Source: Chryseobacterium indologenes (GTDB taxonomy: Bacteria > Bacteroidota > Bacteroidia > Flavobacteriales > Weeksellaceae). From it: a stretch of DNA of 64,000 nt. The position numbers and the translations under genes were made by a program. The stretch's first letter is position 1; each line of letters starts with the position of its first letter. The stretch is taken from contig LAZY01000016.1 of the NCBI GenBank assembly GCA_001013295.1, forward strand, positions 1 through 64,000, in the 5' to 3' direction. A model generated the notes under the pieces. That model was given only the letters and a program-made list of their open reading frames with translations, did no database searches and was not told where the DNA came from. Shown piece by piece: positions 51,832 through 61,139 of this stretch.

Positions 51832-52245
51832 TTACTGATAAATTACAACATCATCTTTTTTGATCTGGTAGCCTGTTTTCTTGTAGGGAACCAAGACATA
51901 AGTTTCTTTAATGTGGCTGCCGCTTTTCCAGATTTTATCTTTTCCTTCTTTCTCAAGGATAATACTTTTTGCTGCTCCATCCGGAATAAAGATTTCAGCC
52001 CTTTTCATGTCTTTACTAAAAATAACGGCTGTCATTGAAGTATAACTTTTATCTGAGTTCACTTCCTTTAGCTTTATTTTCTGTTCAAAAACTCTTACAC
52101 AATTGTTTCTAAGCTGTGAATAGGTATACCCTGCAGAGTTGATACAGCCATGAACATCTCTGTCCCCTCCCAGAACCGGAGCTTTTTGTTGGGCAAAAGC
52201 TAAGGAAGCAAGGAACATCGTACAAAATAAAATTGGTTTTTTCAT
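51832..52245 (-). CDS. Small secreted protein, tandem paralogue
   Basis: A 137-residue protein from the ATG at 52245 (the frame is open to 52287). Signal peptide about 1-18, ending LAFAQ. The mature protein has GGDRDVHGCINSAGYTYSQ and a later Cys in NNCVRVFEQKIKLKE, then two beta hairpins (AEIFIPDGAAKSIIL, YVLVPYKKTGYQIKKDD). It is closely similar to 52499-52888. The first Cys pair may form a disulphide. No known function; conserved in flavobacteria. Confidence 0.75.
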   Translation of the reverse strand: MKKPILFCTMFLASLAFAQQKAPVLGGDRDVHGCINSAGYTYSQLRNNCVRVFEQKIKLKEVNSDKSYTSMTAVIFSKDMKRAEIFIPDGAAKSIILEKEGKDKIWKSGSHIKETYVLVPYKKTGYQIKKDDVVIYQ

Positions 52246-52448
52246 ATTTAAATTATTAATGTTTTCAATTTGGCAAAAGTATTTCACACAATAAAGATAT
52301 TAATTTCATTGCTAGTGGCAAAAACCATTATTCCTGAATTGTTTACATTTTTTACGCTTTCCTAATAAAAATTGTTATATATCTCACTGATTACCTTGGA
52401 TATTGATAACATGCAAGCTTCGTCTATAGTCATCATATGGGTATATAC

Positions 52449-52480
52449 CAAAAAAAGCCACTCTTTCGAATAGCTTTTGT
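52449..52480 (-). terminator. Intrinsic terminator with GAAA loop, paralogous copy
   Basis: On the minus strand AAGCTATTC-GAAA-GAGTGGCTT (9 bp, wobble pairs) is followed by a T-run, 19 bp after the stop at 52499. Same design as the hairpin at 51783-51812, which follows the paralogous gene. Confidence 0.8.
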
Positions 52481-52498
52481 CTTTTTATTTCCGGAAAT

Positions 52499-52888
52499 TT
52501 ATTGATAGATAACAACATTATCCTTTTTTAGCTGGTAGCCACTTTTCTTGAAAGGCACCAATACATAACCGTCTTTTTTCCATGCTTTTGCTTTTCCTGC
52601 TCTGGTAAGAATAACACTTCCTCCTTCTGCATCTTTCACAAAAACCTCAGCTTTTTTCATGTCTTTACTGAAAATAACAGCTGCGATATAATCTCCTTTT
52701 GAAGCAACCTCTTTTAATTTGATTTTTTCTTCAAAAGTCCTTACACAATCTTTTCTGATCTGTGAATAGGTATATCCTGCTGAGCCGATACATCCGTGAG
52801 CATCTTTATCGCCACCTAATACCGGTGTTTTTTGTGCGAATACTAAGGCACCAAGGAACATTGCGCTACATAAAATTGTTTTTTTCAT
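52499..52888 (-). CDS. Small secreted protein, tandem paralogue
   Basis: A 129-residue protein, paralogue of 51832-52245 over its whole length: GGDKDAHGCIGSAGYTYSQ, then DCVRTFEEKIKLKEV and a C-terminus ending KKDNVVIYQ. Signal peptide about 1-18 (LVFAQ). Each of the pair has its own upstream gap and its own GAAA-loop terminator, so both are transcribed independently. Function unknown. Confidence 0.75.
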   Translation of the reverse strand: MKKTILCSAMFLGALVFAQKTPVLGGDKDAHGCIGSAGYTYSQIRKDCVRTFEEKIKLKEVASKGDYIAAVIFSKDMKKAEVFVKDAEGGSVILTRAGKAKAWKKDGYVLVPFKKSGYQLKKDNVVIYQ

Positions 52889-53150
52889 TGTTTGTTATAT
52901 TGAAGTTAAAGCAGTGTTATTAAAAATCATGCCAAAAAACTCAAAAAATGCTTCTACCACGCGTTTTTATCCATCCTTAATCTTCATCATGATTTTACAA
53001 GTGATCACCTTATTATTCAAGAATTTATAAAATACAAAACAATATCCTTCAATAACGCAAAATACATTAAAAAAATAAAGCATTTCTTTGGTATATGATA
53101 CAATATTTCTACATTTAGGGACAAAATAAAAACCATAAAACTAATACTTA

Positions 53151-54638
53151 ATGAAATTAAAAATCTACTCTGCCTTTTTCCTTCTGGCATCCGGTCTGTT
53201 TTTTTCACAAAATGTGAGTTTCGCGGATGTTAATTTTAAAAATGCTTTACTTCCTTATCATGATGCCAACGGGGATGGCGAAATCTCTAATTCGGAGGCT
53301 CAAATTCCTACAGTCATCTCAATTGATACCAATTACGGGATCACCAATCTCAGCGGAATAGAAGCTTTCACCAATCTGAACATGCTGATAATAAGAAACA
53401 ATCCTGTTTCTTCACCTGTGAATCTGAGTCAAAGTACAAATCTTACAACTCTTATTCTTTATGGTGCTCCTATACCATCAATCAATCTCACGGGTTTAAC
53501 GCAATTAAAAAGAATCACTGCAACAGTATCTCATGGCGCAACGGTAGATCTATCTCATAAACCTCTACTTGAAGAAGTTACCCTTGTTGGTCAGATAGGT
53601 ATAGGAGGAGTTACTTCTCTGAATGTAACACAAAGTCCTTTATTAAAAACTTTATGGCTGAATGACAGCAGCCCCAGTACTATTGACCTGACTCAAAATC
53701 CTCTATTGGAAACTCTGGTTGTTCAAAATCTGGCTTCATCTGCCAGCAGCTTAACTTCGCTGAATCTTACTCAAAGCCCAGCCTTAAAATTATTATCTGT
53801 TGTTGGAAATGAAGCTCTTCCTTCTATAGATGTAAGTATGAACCCGGTTTTAAACTCTCTGAATATCGGGAAAACAGCAATAACTTCTTTGAACCTCAAC
53901 AATAATCCTTTGTTAAAATTTTTGGCCATTAATCAATGTAATTTTTCCGGCGGTATAGATTTATCTCCCCTTAATGCTTTGGAAGAACTTCATGCGGATC
54001 AATCTTCATTAACTCAATTAGACTTTACCAATAATGCTAATCTGCACACTCTGAGCATTGCCAATAATTACATCACCAATTTATACCTAGCTCCTTTAGT
54101 ACAACTGAAGAATTTTCATTGCGCCAATAATCATTTTACCTCTATAGACTTAAGTAATAATCACAATCTTACTTATGCAAGTTTTACGTATAATCAGTAT
54201 GTGCAATACATCAACATGAAAAACGGGAATAATCATAATATGACATGGCTTTCAGATTCAGATTATCAGGCTATGCCCAATCTAAAAGGATTTTGTGTGG
54301 ATGACGCCAACTCAGCCTATGGTGTCAAAGTAAAACAGACGGTTTATAATACGGTAACAGTTACTTCCAACTGCTCTCTGCTTTCTACTCAGGAGAATCA
54401 GCTAAAAAATAATCGTTTTTCGTTATTTCCTAATCCTGCAGATGATACTTTATTTATAGACACTAAGGAAAACCTGTTGGAATATTCTGTTTTTTCAGTG
54501 TCAGGACAAAAAATAAAATCAGGAATTTTCAGGAACGGAGAAAAGTCTATCGATCTAAAGAATATGATCAAAGGAACATACCTAGTTCAGGTTAAAACAG
54601 ATCTTCAGACGATTACAGAGAAAATCATCAAAAGGTAA
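53151..54638 (+). CDS. T9SS-secreted leucine-rich-repeat protein
   Basis: A 495-residue secreted protein. Signal peptide about 1-20. An EF-hand-like calcium loop DANGDGEISNSE (Asp38, Asn40, Asp42, Glu49) follows. Residues about 65-380 are irregular leucine-rich repeats (GIEAFTNLNMLIIRNNP, SLNLTQSPALKLLSVVG, LEELHADQSSLTQLDF) spaced by about 20-22 residues. The last 75 residues are a type A T9SS sorting domain (FSLFPNPADDTLFID, GTYLVQVKTD, ending KIIKR). The protein should reach the cell surface or medium through the type IX system and bind a partner there. Confidence 0.88.
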   Translation: MKLKIYSAFFLLASGLFFSQNVSFADVNFKNALLPYHDANGDGEISNSEAQIPTVISIDTNYGITNLSGIEAFTNLNMLIIRNNPVSSPVNLSQSTNLTTLILYGAPIPSINLTGLTQLKRITATVSHGATVDLSHKPLLEEVTLVGQIGIGGVTSLNVTQSPLLKTLWLNDSSPSTIDLTQNPLLETLVVQNLASSASSLTSLNLTQSPALKLLSVVGNEALPSIDVSMNPVLNSLNIGKTAITSLNLNNNPLLKFLAINQCNFSGGIDLSPLNALEELHADQSSLTQLDFTNNANLHTLSIANNYITNLYLAPLVQLKNFHCANNHFTSIDLSNNHNLTYASFTYNQYVQYINMKNGNNHNMTWLSDSDYQAMPNLKGFCVDDANSAYGVKVKQTVYNTVTVTSNCSLLSTQENQLKNNRFSLFPNPADDTLFIDTKENLLEYSVFSVSGQKIKSGIFRNGEKSIDLKNMIKGTYLVQVKTDLQTITEKIIKR

Positions 54639-54662
54639 AAATCTGTCATGTCAACTCATAAC

Positions 54663-54694
54663 AAAGCCTTGTCAGATAATCGTGACAAGGCTTT
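54663..54694. terminator. Bidirectional intrinsic terminator
   Basis: A perfect 12-bp stem (AAAGCCTTGTCA / TGACAAGGCTTT) with an 8-nt loop lies between the convergent genes ending at 54638 and 54729. Confidence 0.88.
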
Positions 54695-54728
54695 TGTTTA
54701 TAAAATATATTAAAAGTTCATTTCGGAA

Positions 54729-57056
54729 TTACTTTGTCCAGTTAACCTTTGAATGTTTTACATTCTGGGAGTCTGTACCAATCATAATATCAAAATCTCC
54801 TGCTTCCCAGTCGTATTTCAGATCCCCGTTGTAGAATTTCAGATTTTCAGGGGTAATATCAAAGGTTACTTTTCTAGATTCTCCTTTTTTCAGGAATATT
54901 TTCTGGAAACCTTTCAGCTCTTTTACCGGTCTTGTAATGCTTCCCACCATATCTCTGATATACAACTGAACTACCTCTGCTCCGTCATAGTTTCCGCTGT
55001 TCGTCACAGTAACAGATGCCTGAATGGTCTGATTCCCTTTCGGATTGGTATTGGAAACTGCAATATCAGAGTAACTGAACTTCGTATAGCTTAATCCGTA
55101 TCCGAAAGCATACAATGGGGTATTGCACTCGTCCATATAATTGGAACGGAATCTTTCGTAGGTACATTTATCTACTTTATCCTGGCTCAGTGGGCGGCCT
55201 GTATTTTTTGAGTTATAATAAATAGGAACCTGGCCCAGACTTCTCGGGAAGGTCATCGGCAGTTTTCCTGACGGGTTTACTTTTCCAAATAAAACGTCTG
55301 CAATGGCATTTCCTGCTTCAGATCCTGCAAACCAGGCATTCAGAATGGCATCCGGAGTGTCTTTTACATTCGTTAAAGCTAGTGGACGTCCAGTGAAAAG
55401 AACCATTGCAATTGGCTTTCCTGTCTTTTTCAATTCGTTTAATAAGTCTACCTGAGACTGAGGAATGGTAATTTCTGTTCTTGAAGAAGATTCTCCACTC
55501 ATCTCAGCAGATTCTCCAATAGCAAGAACAATTACATCTGCTTTATTGGCTACATCAACCGCTTCTTTTAGCAATTCTTCTTTTGAGCGGCTGTCTCTGT
55601 CTGTTTTCTTTCCATGCGCTGCGTAGATGTCTTCCAGTTTAGCATCGTCATCAATGTTGGCCCCTTTAGCGGAAAGGAATTTCACATCTTTACCGTAGTT
55701 TGCCTGTAATCCCTGCATTAAATTAACTGAAATAGCATGTTTGGTAGCAACGCTCCAGGTTCCGGCCATATTCAGAGAATTGTTAACCAACGGACCTATT
55801 ACCGCCACTGTTCCTGTTGTTTTCAAAGGTAAAACCTGGTTTTGATTTTTCAATAAAACCATAGATTGTGCTGCAACATTTCTTGCGATGTTACGATTCT
55901 CCATGTTGTACACTTCTTTTGCTGCTAATTTTGCATCTCCATGTTTGTATGGATTATCAAACAATCCAAGATCATATTTAGCTTCAAGAATTCTCCTTGC
56001 TGCCATATCAATTTCAGCCTGGGTAACTTTTCCTTCTGAAAGGGATTTTTTAAGTGTTGTTAAAAATCCTTCTCCTACCATATCCATATCTACTCCGGCT
56101 TTCAAAGCCAATGCCGAAACCTGCTGAAGGTCTCCCATTCCGTGCTCAACCATTTCATTGATCCCGGTATAATCGGTCACCACAAAACCTTTGAATTTCC
56201 ATTGGTTTCTCAAAACCTCAGTCTGCAGCCATCTGCTTCCTGTGGCCGGAACTCCATCCACTTCATTGAAAGAAGCCATCACGGAGGCTACACCAGCGTC
56301 TACAGCAGCTTTATAAGGTGGAAAATATTCGTTGAACATTCTCACATGGCTCATATCAACGGTATTATAATCACGTCCCGCTTCTCCTGCTCCGTACAAT
56401 GCAAAGTGTTTCACACAAGCCAAAATATTCGTCCCGTTTGCCAAATCTTTGCCCTGATAACCATAGACCATATTTTTAGAAATCTCACTTCCCAGATACG
56501 GATCTTCTCCTGAACCTTCGGAAACCCTTCCCCATCTCGGTTCACGGGAAATATCCACCATTGGCGAGAAAGTCCAGTTGATTCCATCAGACGCCGCTTC
56601 TTTTGCCGCTACTCTTGCAGACTGTTGCACAAGATTCATATCCCATGACGCCGCAAGTCCTAAAGGAATCGGGAAGGTAGTTTCGTATCCGTGAATGACA
56701 TCCATTCCGAAGATCAAGGGGATCTTAAGACGGCTTTTTTCAACAGCCACTTTCTGAACGGCTTTTATTTTATCTGCTCCTTTTATATTGAACAGTCCTC
56801 CTACCAATCCCTGCTCCACTTTTTTTCCAATATCGGAACTCTGGGCCTGGCCTGTTGTAAAATCTCCTGAAGTTGGCAGATTCAACTGCCCTATCTTCTC
56901 ATCCAAAGTCATTTTAGATAAAAGATTGTCTACAAAGGCTTTCTTTTTGGCCTGATATTGAGCGGTCTGATAAGACTGAACAGGCTTATCCACCATTTCC
57001 TGAGCGGAAAATACCGGCGAAAGGGCCAGGGTTGCAAGTACAATTAACTTTTTCAT
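54729..57056 (-). CDS. bglX: GH3 beta-glucosidase (BglX-like), exported
   Basis: A 775-residue exported glycosidase with a signal peptide (about 1-18). The GH3 N-terminal barrel has SPMVDISREPRWGR, KHFALYG (Lys216, His217) and the nucleophile Asp295 in GFVVTDYTG. The second domain contains IGESAEMSGESSSR, probably with the acid/base. A C-terminal fibronectin III-like domain follows (VTVTNSGNYDGAEVVQLYI). Enzymes of this type cleave terminal beta-glucose residues. As the last gene of the glucan locus, it probably degrades sophorooligosaccharides released by GH144; the link is inferred from context. Confidence 0.93.
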   Translation of the reverse strand: MKKLIVLATLALSPVFSAQEMVDKPVQSYQTAQYQAKKKAFVDNLLSKMTLDEKIGQLNLPTSGDFTTGQAQSSDIGKKVEQGLVGGLFNIKGADKIKAVQKVAVEKSRLKIPLIFGMDVIHGYETTFPIPLGLAASWDMNLVQQSARVAAKEAASDGINWTFSPMVDISREPRWGRVSEGSGEDPYLGSEISKNMVYGYQGKDLANGTNILACVKHFALYGAGEAGRDYNTVDMSHVRMFNEYFPPYKAAVDAGVASVMASFNEVDGVPATGSRWLQTEVLRNQWKFKGFVVTDYTGINEMVEHGMGDLQQVSALALKAGVDMDMVGEGFLTTLKKSLSEGKVTQAEIDMAARRILEAKYDLGLFDNPYKHGDAKLAAKEVYNMENRNIARNVAAQSMVLLKNQNQVLPLKTTGTVAVIGPLVNNSLNMAGTWSVATKHAISVNLMQGLQANYGKDVKFLSAKGANIDDDAKLEDIYAAHGKKTDRDSRSKEELLKEAVDVANKADVIVLAIGESAEMSGESSSRTEITIPQSQVDLLNELKKTGKPIAMVLFTGRPLALTNVKDTPDAILNAWFAGSEAGNAIADVLFGKVNPSGKLPMTFPRSLGQVPIYYNSKNTGRPLSQDKVDKCTYERFRSNYMDECNTPLYAFGYGLSYTKFSYSDIAVSNTNPKGNQTIQASVTVTNSGNYDGAEVVQLYIRDMVGSITRPVKELKGFQKIFLKKGESRKVTFDITPENLKFYNGDLKYDWEAGDFDIMIGTDSQNVKHSKVNWTK

Positions 57057-57146
57057 AAATCGATCTTCTTAAATTATTGTTTTATATTTTTTTGCTTTAT
57101 TACAAATTGGTCTTTTTCAATCTCATTGTGCCTGGTAAACATTTTA

Positions 57147-57329
57147 TTACTGATAAATGATTTCCTGCTTAATTGTTTCAACAGTATTAGTGATTTTATT
57201 TTCAGGATACCATTCTATTGTATTTCCGTGTTCATCATATGTTTCGATTGAAAAATAGGATGGCGAGAAAAATTCTGCGTGAGTGTTCTTTTCATTTTCG
57301 AAATAATATACCTCAACAAGCACAATCAT
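57147..57329 (-). CDS. Small protein of unknown function, coupled to esterase
   Basis: A 60-residue frame starting MIVLVEVYYFENEKN and containing ETYDEHGNTIEWYPENK. Its ATG overlaps the esterase stop by one base (TAATG), so translation may be coupled. The composition looks coding, like a fragment of Bacteroidota proteins rich in YDEHGN-type turns. No signal peptide. It may be a tiny real gene or a remnant of a larger one. Confidence 0.45.
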   Translation of the reverse strand: MIVLVEVYYFENEKNTHAEFFSPSYFSIETYDEHGNTIEWYPENKITNTVETIKQEIIYQ

Positions 57330-58042
57330 TACTTCATTTTTTCTTTCTTTTTAGACAGCATCCACTCATACAGCTGTGGATTTGAATAGGTAGAATCCCA
57401 CGAGTTATGATTATCATTCGGGAAAATTACCAGTTCTGCTGTAGGGTTCACCGGGTGAAGTTTTTGGTAAAATTTAAAAGCATTTTCCGGCAGTACAATA
57501 TCATCCATCCCACCATGGAATATTTTCATATTCAAATCTTTAAATTTATCAATATTGGCGGTCATTACCTGATCTGTAGGAGCGCAGACCGAGGCTACTG
57601 CTGCAAACATTTCGGGATGTTCCATCGCCAGCTTCAGAGTTCCCCATCCTCCCATAGAAAGTCCGGTCAGATAGATTCTTGAAGCATCAATTTTATATTT
57701 TTTCTGAATTTCTTTTATCAAATTATATACGGTAACGGTATCCCACCAGGTATCTGCAGGGCATTGCGGAGCGAGGATGGCAACGGGTTCCTTGATCAGA
57801 TTTTTATAGGTGAACGGGCTATGTGCTTTCACCAGTTCAAGATTATTTCCTCTTTCTCCGGAACCGTGAAGGAAAACGATCAACGGAACATTTCCTTTTG
57901 TATTCTGGGGATAATCCAGGATATAGGACATTTCTTCCGTTCTTTTAATTTCTGTATTAAGTTCACCTTTTATTTCCTGGGCATTCATTTGTAAAGAAAA
58001 TGGAAGGAATAAAAGGGGGATATATTTTAGTTTTAATTTCAT
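57329..58042 (-). CDS. Exported alpha/beta-hydrolase esterase (PHB-depolymerase/phospholipase-like)
   Basis: A 237-residue exported esterase; signal peptide about 1-22 (LQMNAQ). Alpha/beta hydrolase: oxyanion segment FLHGSGERGNN, nucleophile Ser129 in TGLSMGGWG, acid Asp180 (or Asp181) in HGGMDDIV, and His212 in NDNHNSWDSTY. This form is frequent in Bacteroidota glycan loci, where it removes acyl groups from polysaccharides. Here it lies between GH144 and GH3, so it may act on acylated glucan (natural cyclic beta-1,2-glucans can carry succinyl groups). That target is inference. Confidence 0.85.
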   Translation of the reverse strand: MKLKLKYIPLLFLPFSLQMNAQEIKGELNTEIKRTEEMSYILDYPQNTKGNVPLIVFLHGSGERGNNLELVKAHSPFTYKNLIKEPVAILAPQCPADTWWDTVTVYNLIKEIQKKYKIDASRIYLTGLSMGGWGTLKLAMEHPEMFAAVASVCAPTDQVMTANIDKFKDLNMKIFHGGMDDIVLPENAFKFYQKLHPVNPTAELVIFPNDNHNSWDSTYSNPQLYEWMLSKKKEKMK

Positions 58043-58093
58043 AATGCTATTAGGTTTTGGCTAAAGCCTTTGGATTTGGTTTTTATTTATTTT

Positions 58094-58113
58094 AAACGGG
58101 CTAAAGCCCGTTT
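58094..58113. repeat. Perfect 9-bp hairpin downstream of GH144
   Basis: AAACGGGCT and its complement flank a 2-nt loop. It lies between GH144 and the esterase gene, and resembles GGCTAAAGCC-type palindromes dispersed in flavobacteria. It may slow transcription between the two genes, but it has no T-run. Confidence 0.45.
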
Positions 58114-58224
58114 CCATTGAATATCTAGCTGCATATTATTTTTTTTGCAGATAAGTAGATTATTAGGTCCAAACTATCTGCTAAAATCTGTATTATCAAC
58201 TGAAATCAATGAGTCTTATTTGAA

Positions 58225-59616
58225 TTATTTTATTCCATATTTTGCAGATTGAAAACTCAGTTTCTTAAGTCCCTGCTGAATTTCCGGGGCATTCATGAAC
58301 AGTTTCCACAGAAATCCTGTTCTGTAGTTTTCGATCATTGGCGCTATTGTTCCCTGGTCGATGGCCAGGTATCTTGGTGTAAACCAGTTGTTATAATTGA
58401 TGGACGTTGCATCATAAGGTCCTGCCTGCCCTATGAATTCCGGTTTCTGGGTATAGATAAATCTCAGAAAGTTCATCGATTCTTTTGGAGTATAGGGGAA
58501 ACTGCTCAGTGCAGCTGTAGGAGTGATCACTCCGTTATCATTACTTGGCATATGCGCTGTGTATCCTGTACTGCCGTCTTCATTTCTTGTATATCCGGCC
58601 GTTAATCCCCAATAGTTCTGACCATAGCCTTTCCATTGTTTTGGATTCTCAACACAGTATTTATAATCAATTAATGTATGATTTTTATTGAGGTCAAAAT
58701 AATTTTTCACCAGTTTATCGGACAGCCCTGTAGGATCAAGCCCGATATATGAATATTGTGCCCAGAATAATGGCCCGCCATATTCTTCGGCATAATTGTG
58801 TTTTACATACAGTGGTAATCCGTATTTTGTTTTGTCTGTAAGGTAGGTCCCGTTTCTGGTCCAGCCTTTATAGTAAGTTTCTGCATCGATAGAATGTGTA
58901 GGTGAAGATGCGGCTAAAATATATGTGATCAGGCATTCATTATACCCTTCCAGAGGAAAGTTCATTTCCCACTGATATTCCGGTGACCAGTGCCAGTAAA
59001 GGACTTTTTCACCTCCTTTTGTATACCAGTTCCACTGGATTCCCTTCCATAACTGATCACATTTTTCTGCTAAAGCTTTTTCTTCTGCATTACCATTTTT
59101 AAAGTATTCACGGACCATGAGAATTCCTGAGGTAAGGAACGCTGTCTCTACAAGATCTCCGCCATTGTCTTTCTTCCCAAAGGGAACTGTTTTTCCGGTT
59201 TCTCCGTTGATCCAGTGTGACCATGCTCCTTTGTAGCGGTCAGCTTTTTCAAGAAAATTCATCATATGAGAAAGCCTTTTTACGGCTTCCTGTCTTGGGA
59301 TAAATCCTCTTTCTACCCCCACAAGAATGGTTGCCAGTCCAAACCCTGACCCTCCTGTGGTGATTACATGTTTATCTTTATCAGGATAAATATTATCTTC
59401 ATGATACCGTTCTCTTCCCAGCATTGATTTAGGTTCTGCATAATCCCAGAAATATTTCAGGGCATCTTTCTGTACTCTGTCCATAAGCTGCTCATTGGTA
59501 ATATTGCTTTGTACGGCTTTATTCTCTGTAATTCCCTGTTTTGATACCTGGGTATTCTTACAAGAGTATGCAAAAAGCATAGAGGTAGTGGCAATTGATA
59601 ATACGATCCTTTTCAT
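58225..59616 (-). CDS. GH144-family endo-beta-1,2-glucanase, lipoprotein
   Basis: A 463-residue lipoprotein (lipobox FAYSC, Cys19) of the family once called glucoamylase-like and now GH144. Its (alpha/alpha)6 barrel holds FWDYAEPKSMLGRERY, TTGGSGFGLATILVGVERG, SHWINGETGKTVPFG, PEYQWEMNFPLEGYNECLI and GLTAGYTRNEDG. Family members, first described from Chitinophaga, are endo-beta-1,2-glucanases producing sophorooligosaccharides. It is the third gene of the SusC/SusD locus and should sit on the cell surface or outer membrane. Confidence 0.9.
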   Translation of the reverse strand: MKRIVLSIATTSMLFAYSCKNTQVSKQGITENKAVQSNITNEQLMDRVQKDALKYFWDYAEPKSMLGRERYHEDNIYPDKDKHVITTGGSGFGLATILVGVERGFIPRQEAVKRLSHMMNFLEKADRYKGAWSHWINGETGKTVPFGKKDNGGDLVETAFLTSGILMVREYFKNGNAEEKALAEKCDQLWKGIQWNWYTKGGEKVLYWHWSPEYQWEMNFPLEGYNECLITYILAASSPTHSIDAETYYKGWTRNGTYLTDKTKYGLPLYVKHNYAEEYGGPLFWAQYSYIGLDPTGLSDKLVKNYFDLNKNHTLIDYKYCVENPKQWKGYGQNYWGLTAGYTRNEDGSTGYTAHMPSNDNGVITPTAALSSFPYTPKESMNFLRFIYTQKPEFIGQAGPYDATSINYNNWFTPRYLAIDQGTIAPMIENYRTGFLWKLFMNAPEIQQGLKKLSFQSAKYGIK

Positions 59617-59639
59617 GATTTCTTTTTTACCTGATTTTA

Positions 59640-59672
59640 CTAAAAGAAGAGGAGAACTTTCATTCTCCTCTA
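59640..59672 (-). terminator. Terminator-like hairpin after susD
   Basis: A perfect 9-bp stem (AGAGGAGAA / TTCTCCTCT) with a 6-nt loop, followed on the minus strand by T residues, lies between susD and GH144. It may attenuate expression of the downstream enzymes relative to SusCD. Confidence 0.75.
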
Positions 59673-59687
59673 AAGTTTATTTTATAT

Positions 59688-61136
59688 TTAATATCCCGGG
59701 TTTTGAGCCGATAAGCCGCCAGCTTCCATAATAAAATCCTGAGGAAGTGGGAATAGCTCATGTTTTCCTACCTTGAATACTTTACCTCCATCAGCAGCCA
59801 TAGCAGCTTCTGCCTGACCGGTTCTTACCAAATCAAACCATCTGTCATGTTCGAAAGCAAGCTCTAATCTTCTTTGCTTCCAGATATCCAATCTTACGTC
59901 TGCTTGAGAAGAAGCAGGAGTGTTTCCGATATTAGCTCTGTTTCTTACCTGATTCAGGAAAGGAATAGCGGCTGAAGTTTGTCCCAGTTCATTCATTGCT
60001 TCAGCTTTGATCAGTAGAACTTCTGCATATCTTAAATAACGGATATTTACATCTGTTGAGGCCTGATCTCTATAATTAGACGAATATGCTTTGTAGTTAT
60101 AGAATTTGTTTTCTGTATTAGGCCCCACATAATACCCATCATATAAAGTCATATTTCTATGAATAATTGTAGCGTCTCTTCTTGAATCTGTTGCAGAGTA
60201 AGCGTCATATAAACCTTGTGTAGGTGTTGCAAATCCCCATCCCCAACCAGTAGTTCCACGGGCACCTTGTACCTGGCTATATTGCTGGATTGCTCTTCCA
60301 CCTGTACCGCCTGAACCATTAATTTCGAAGATAGATTCAGCATTATTTTCTCCGGAAACTTTATAAATATCCTGAAAGTTTGGCGTAAGTGAATATCCTG
60401 TAACCAAATTAGTTTCATCTACAGCTAACTGCCATTTTTTCTGATAAAGATATACCTTGGCCAAAAGCGCATGAGCAGCTCCTTTTGTAGCTCTCTCTCC
60501 TCCTGTTCTTGTTGGCAAGACTTCTGCTGCTTCTTTAAGGTCTTTTTCTATAAAGGCATAAATCTCTTCTTTTGTTCTTCTTGTAAGGGCCATCGCTTTA
60601 TCAGCCTCAACTCCTGTTACCGGAACATGGTCCACCAAAGGAACGCCTCCGAAAGATCTTACTAATGTAAAATACATGAACGCTCTTAAAAATTTAGCTT
60701 CTCCGGCTAATCTATTACGTAATTCAGGATTGGCTTTATCCAGCTGAGGAAGATATTTCAAAGCTTGATTACATCTATTGATTCCCTGATAATTGGAAGC
60801 AAACAGTTCTTTAAAAGATGGAGTGGCGGCAGTGAAATTCAAAGCATCTAAAATATCTTTATCCGACCCAGAATCACTTGCACTGGAACCTTTATCAGCA
60901 TCATCAGAAACAATGGATGTTACTCCTATCCAGGCAAATGTGCTCATATTCCAATCCAGAAACTTAGCATAAATAGCTGTAACTAAACTATTAGCACCTT
61001 CGTCATTATTATAAATTTCACCAAGTGCAGATTCAGGAATAGCTTCTGTAGGTGATACATCAATAAAGTCATTACTACAACTTTGATTTACAGTTCCTAA
61101 AACAAGAAATGCCGCTGCTATAATATATTTTTTCAT
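59688..61136 (-). CDS. SusD/RagB-family surface glycan-binding lipoprotein
   Basis: A 482-residue lipoprotein (lipobox VNQSC, Cys20). The TPR-like helical SusD scaffold shows GEAKFLRAFMYFTLVRSFGGVPLV, then KGAAHALLAKVYLYQKKW, and a C-terminal WKQRRLELAFEHDRWFDLVRTG followed by LFPLPQ. It forms the lid of the SusC channel and binds glycans at the surface. It starts 3 bp after the SusC stop. Ligand is likely beta-1,2-glucan by neighbourhood. Confidence 0.93.
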   Translation of the reverse strand: MKKYIIAAAFLVLGTVNQSCSNDFIDVSPTEAIPESALGEIYNNDEGANSLVTAIYAKFLDWNMSTFAWIGVTSIVSDDADKGSSASDSGSDKDILDALNFTAATPSFKELFASNYQGINRCNQALKYLPQLDKANPELRNRLAGEAKFLRAFMYFTLVRSFGGVPLVDHVPVTGVEADKAMALTRRTKEEIYAFIEKDLKEAAEVLPTRTGGERATKGAAHALLAKVYLYQKKWQLAVDETNLVTGYSLTPNFQDIYKVSGENNAESIFEINGSGGTGGRAIQQYSQVQGARGTTGWGWGFATPTQGLYDAYSATDSRRDATIIHRNMTLYDGYYVGPNTENKFYNYKAYSSNYRDQASTDVNIRYLRYAEVLLIKAEAMNELGQTSAAIPFLNQVRNRANIGNTPASSQADVRLDIWKQRRLELAFEHDRWFDLVRTGQAEAAMAADGGKVFKVGKHELFPLPQDFIMEAGGLSAQNPGY

Positions 61137-61139
61137 TTT

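Noticed and set aside
51667..52038. Plus-strand frame of 123 codons opposite the small secreted protein
   Set aside because: Overlaps a terminator and the antisense of a signal-peptide protein with a clear paralogue.
53017..53208. Minus-strand frame of 63 codons
   Set aside because: Overlaps the signal peptide region of the T9SS protein in antisense and has no recognisable features.
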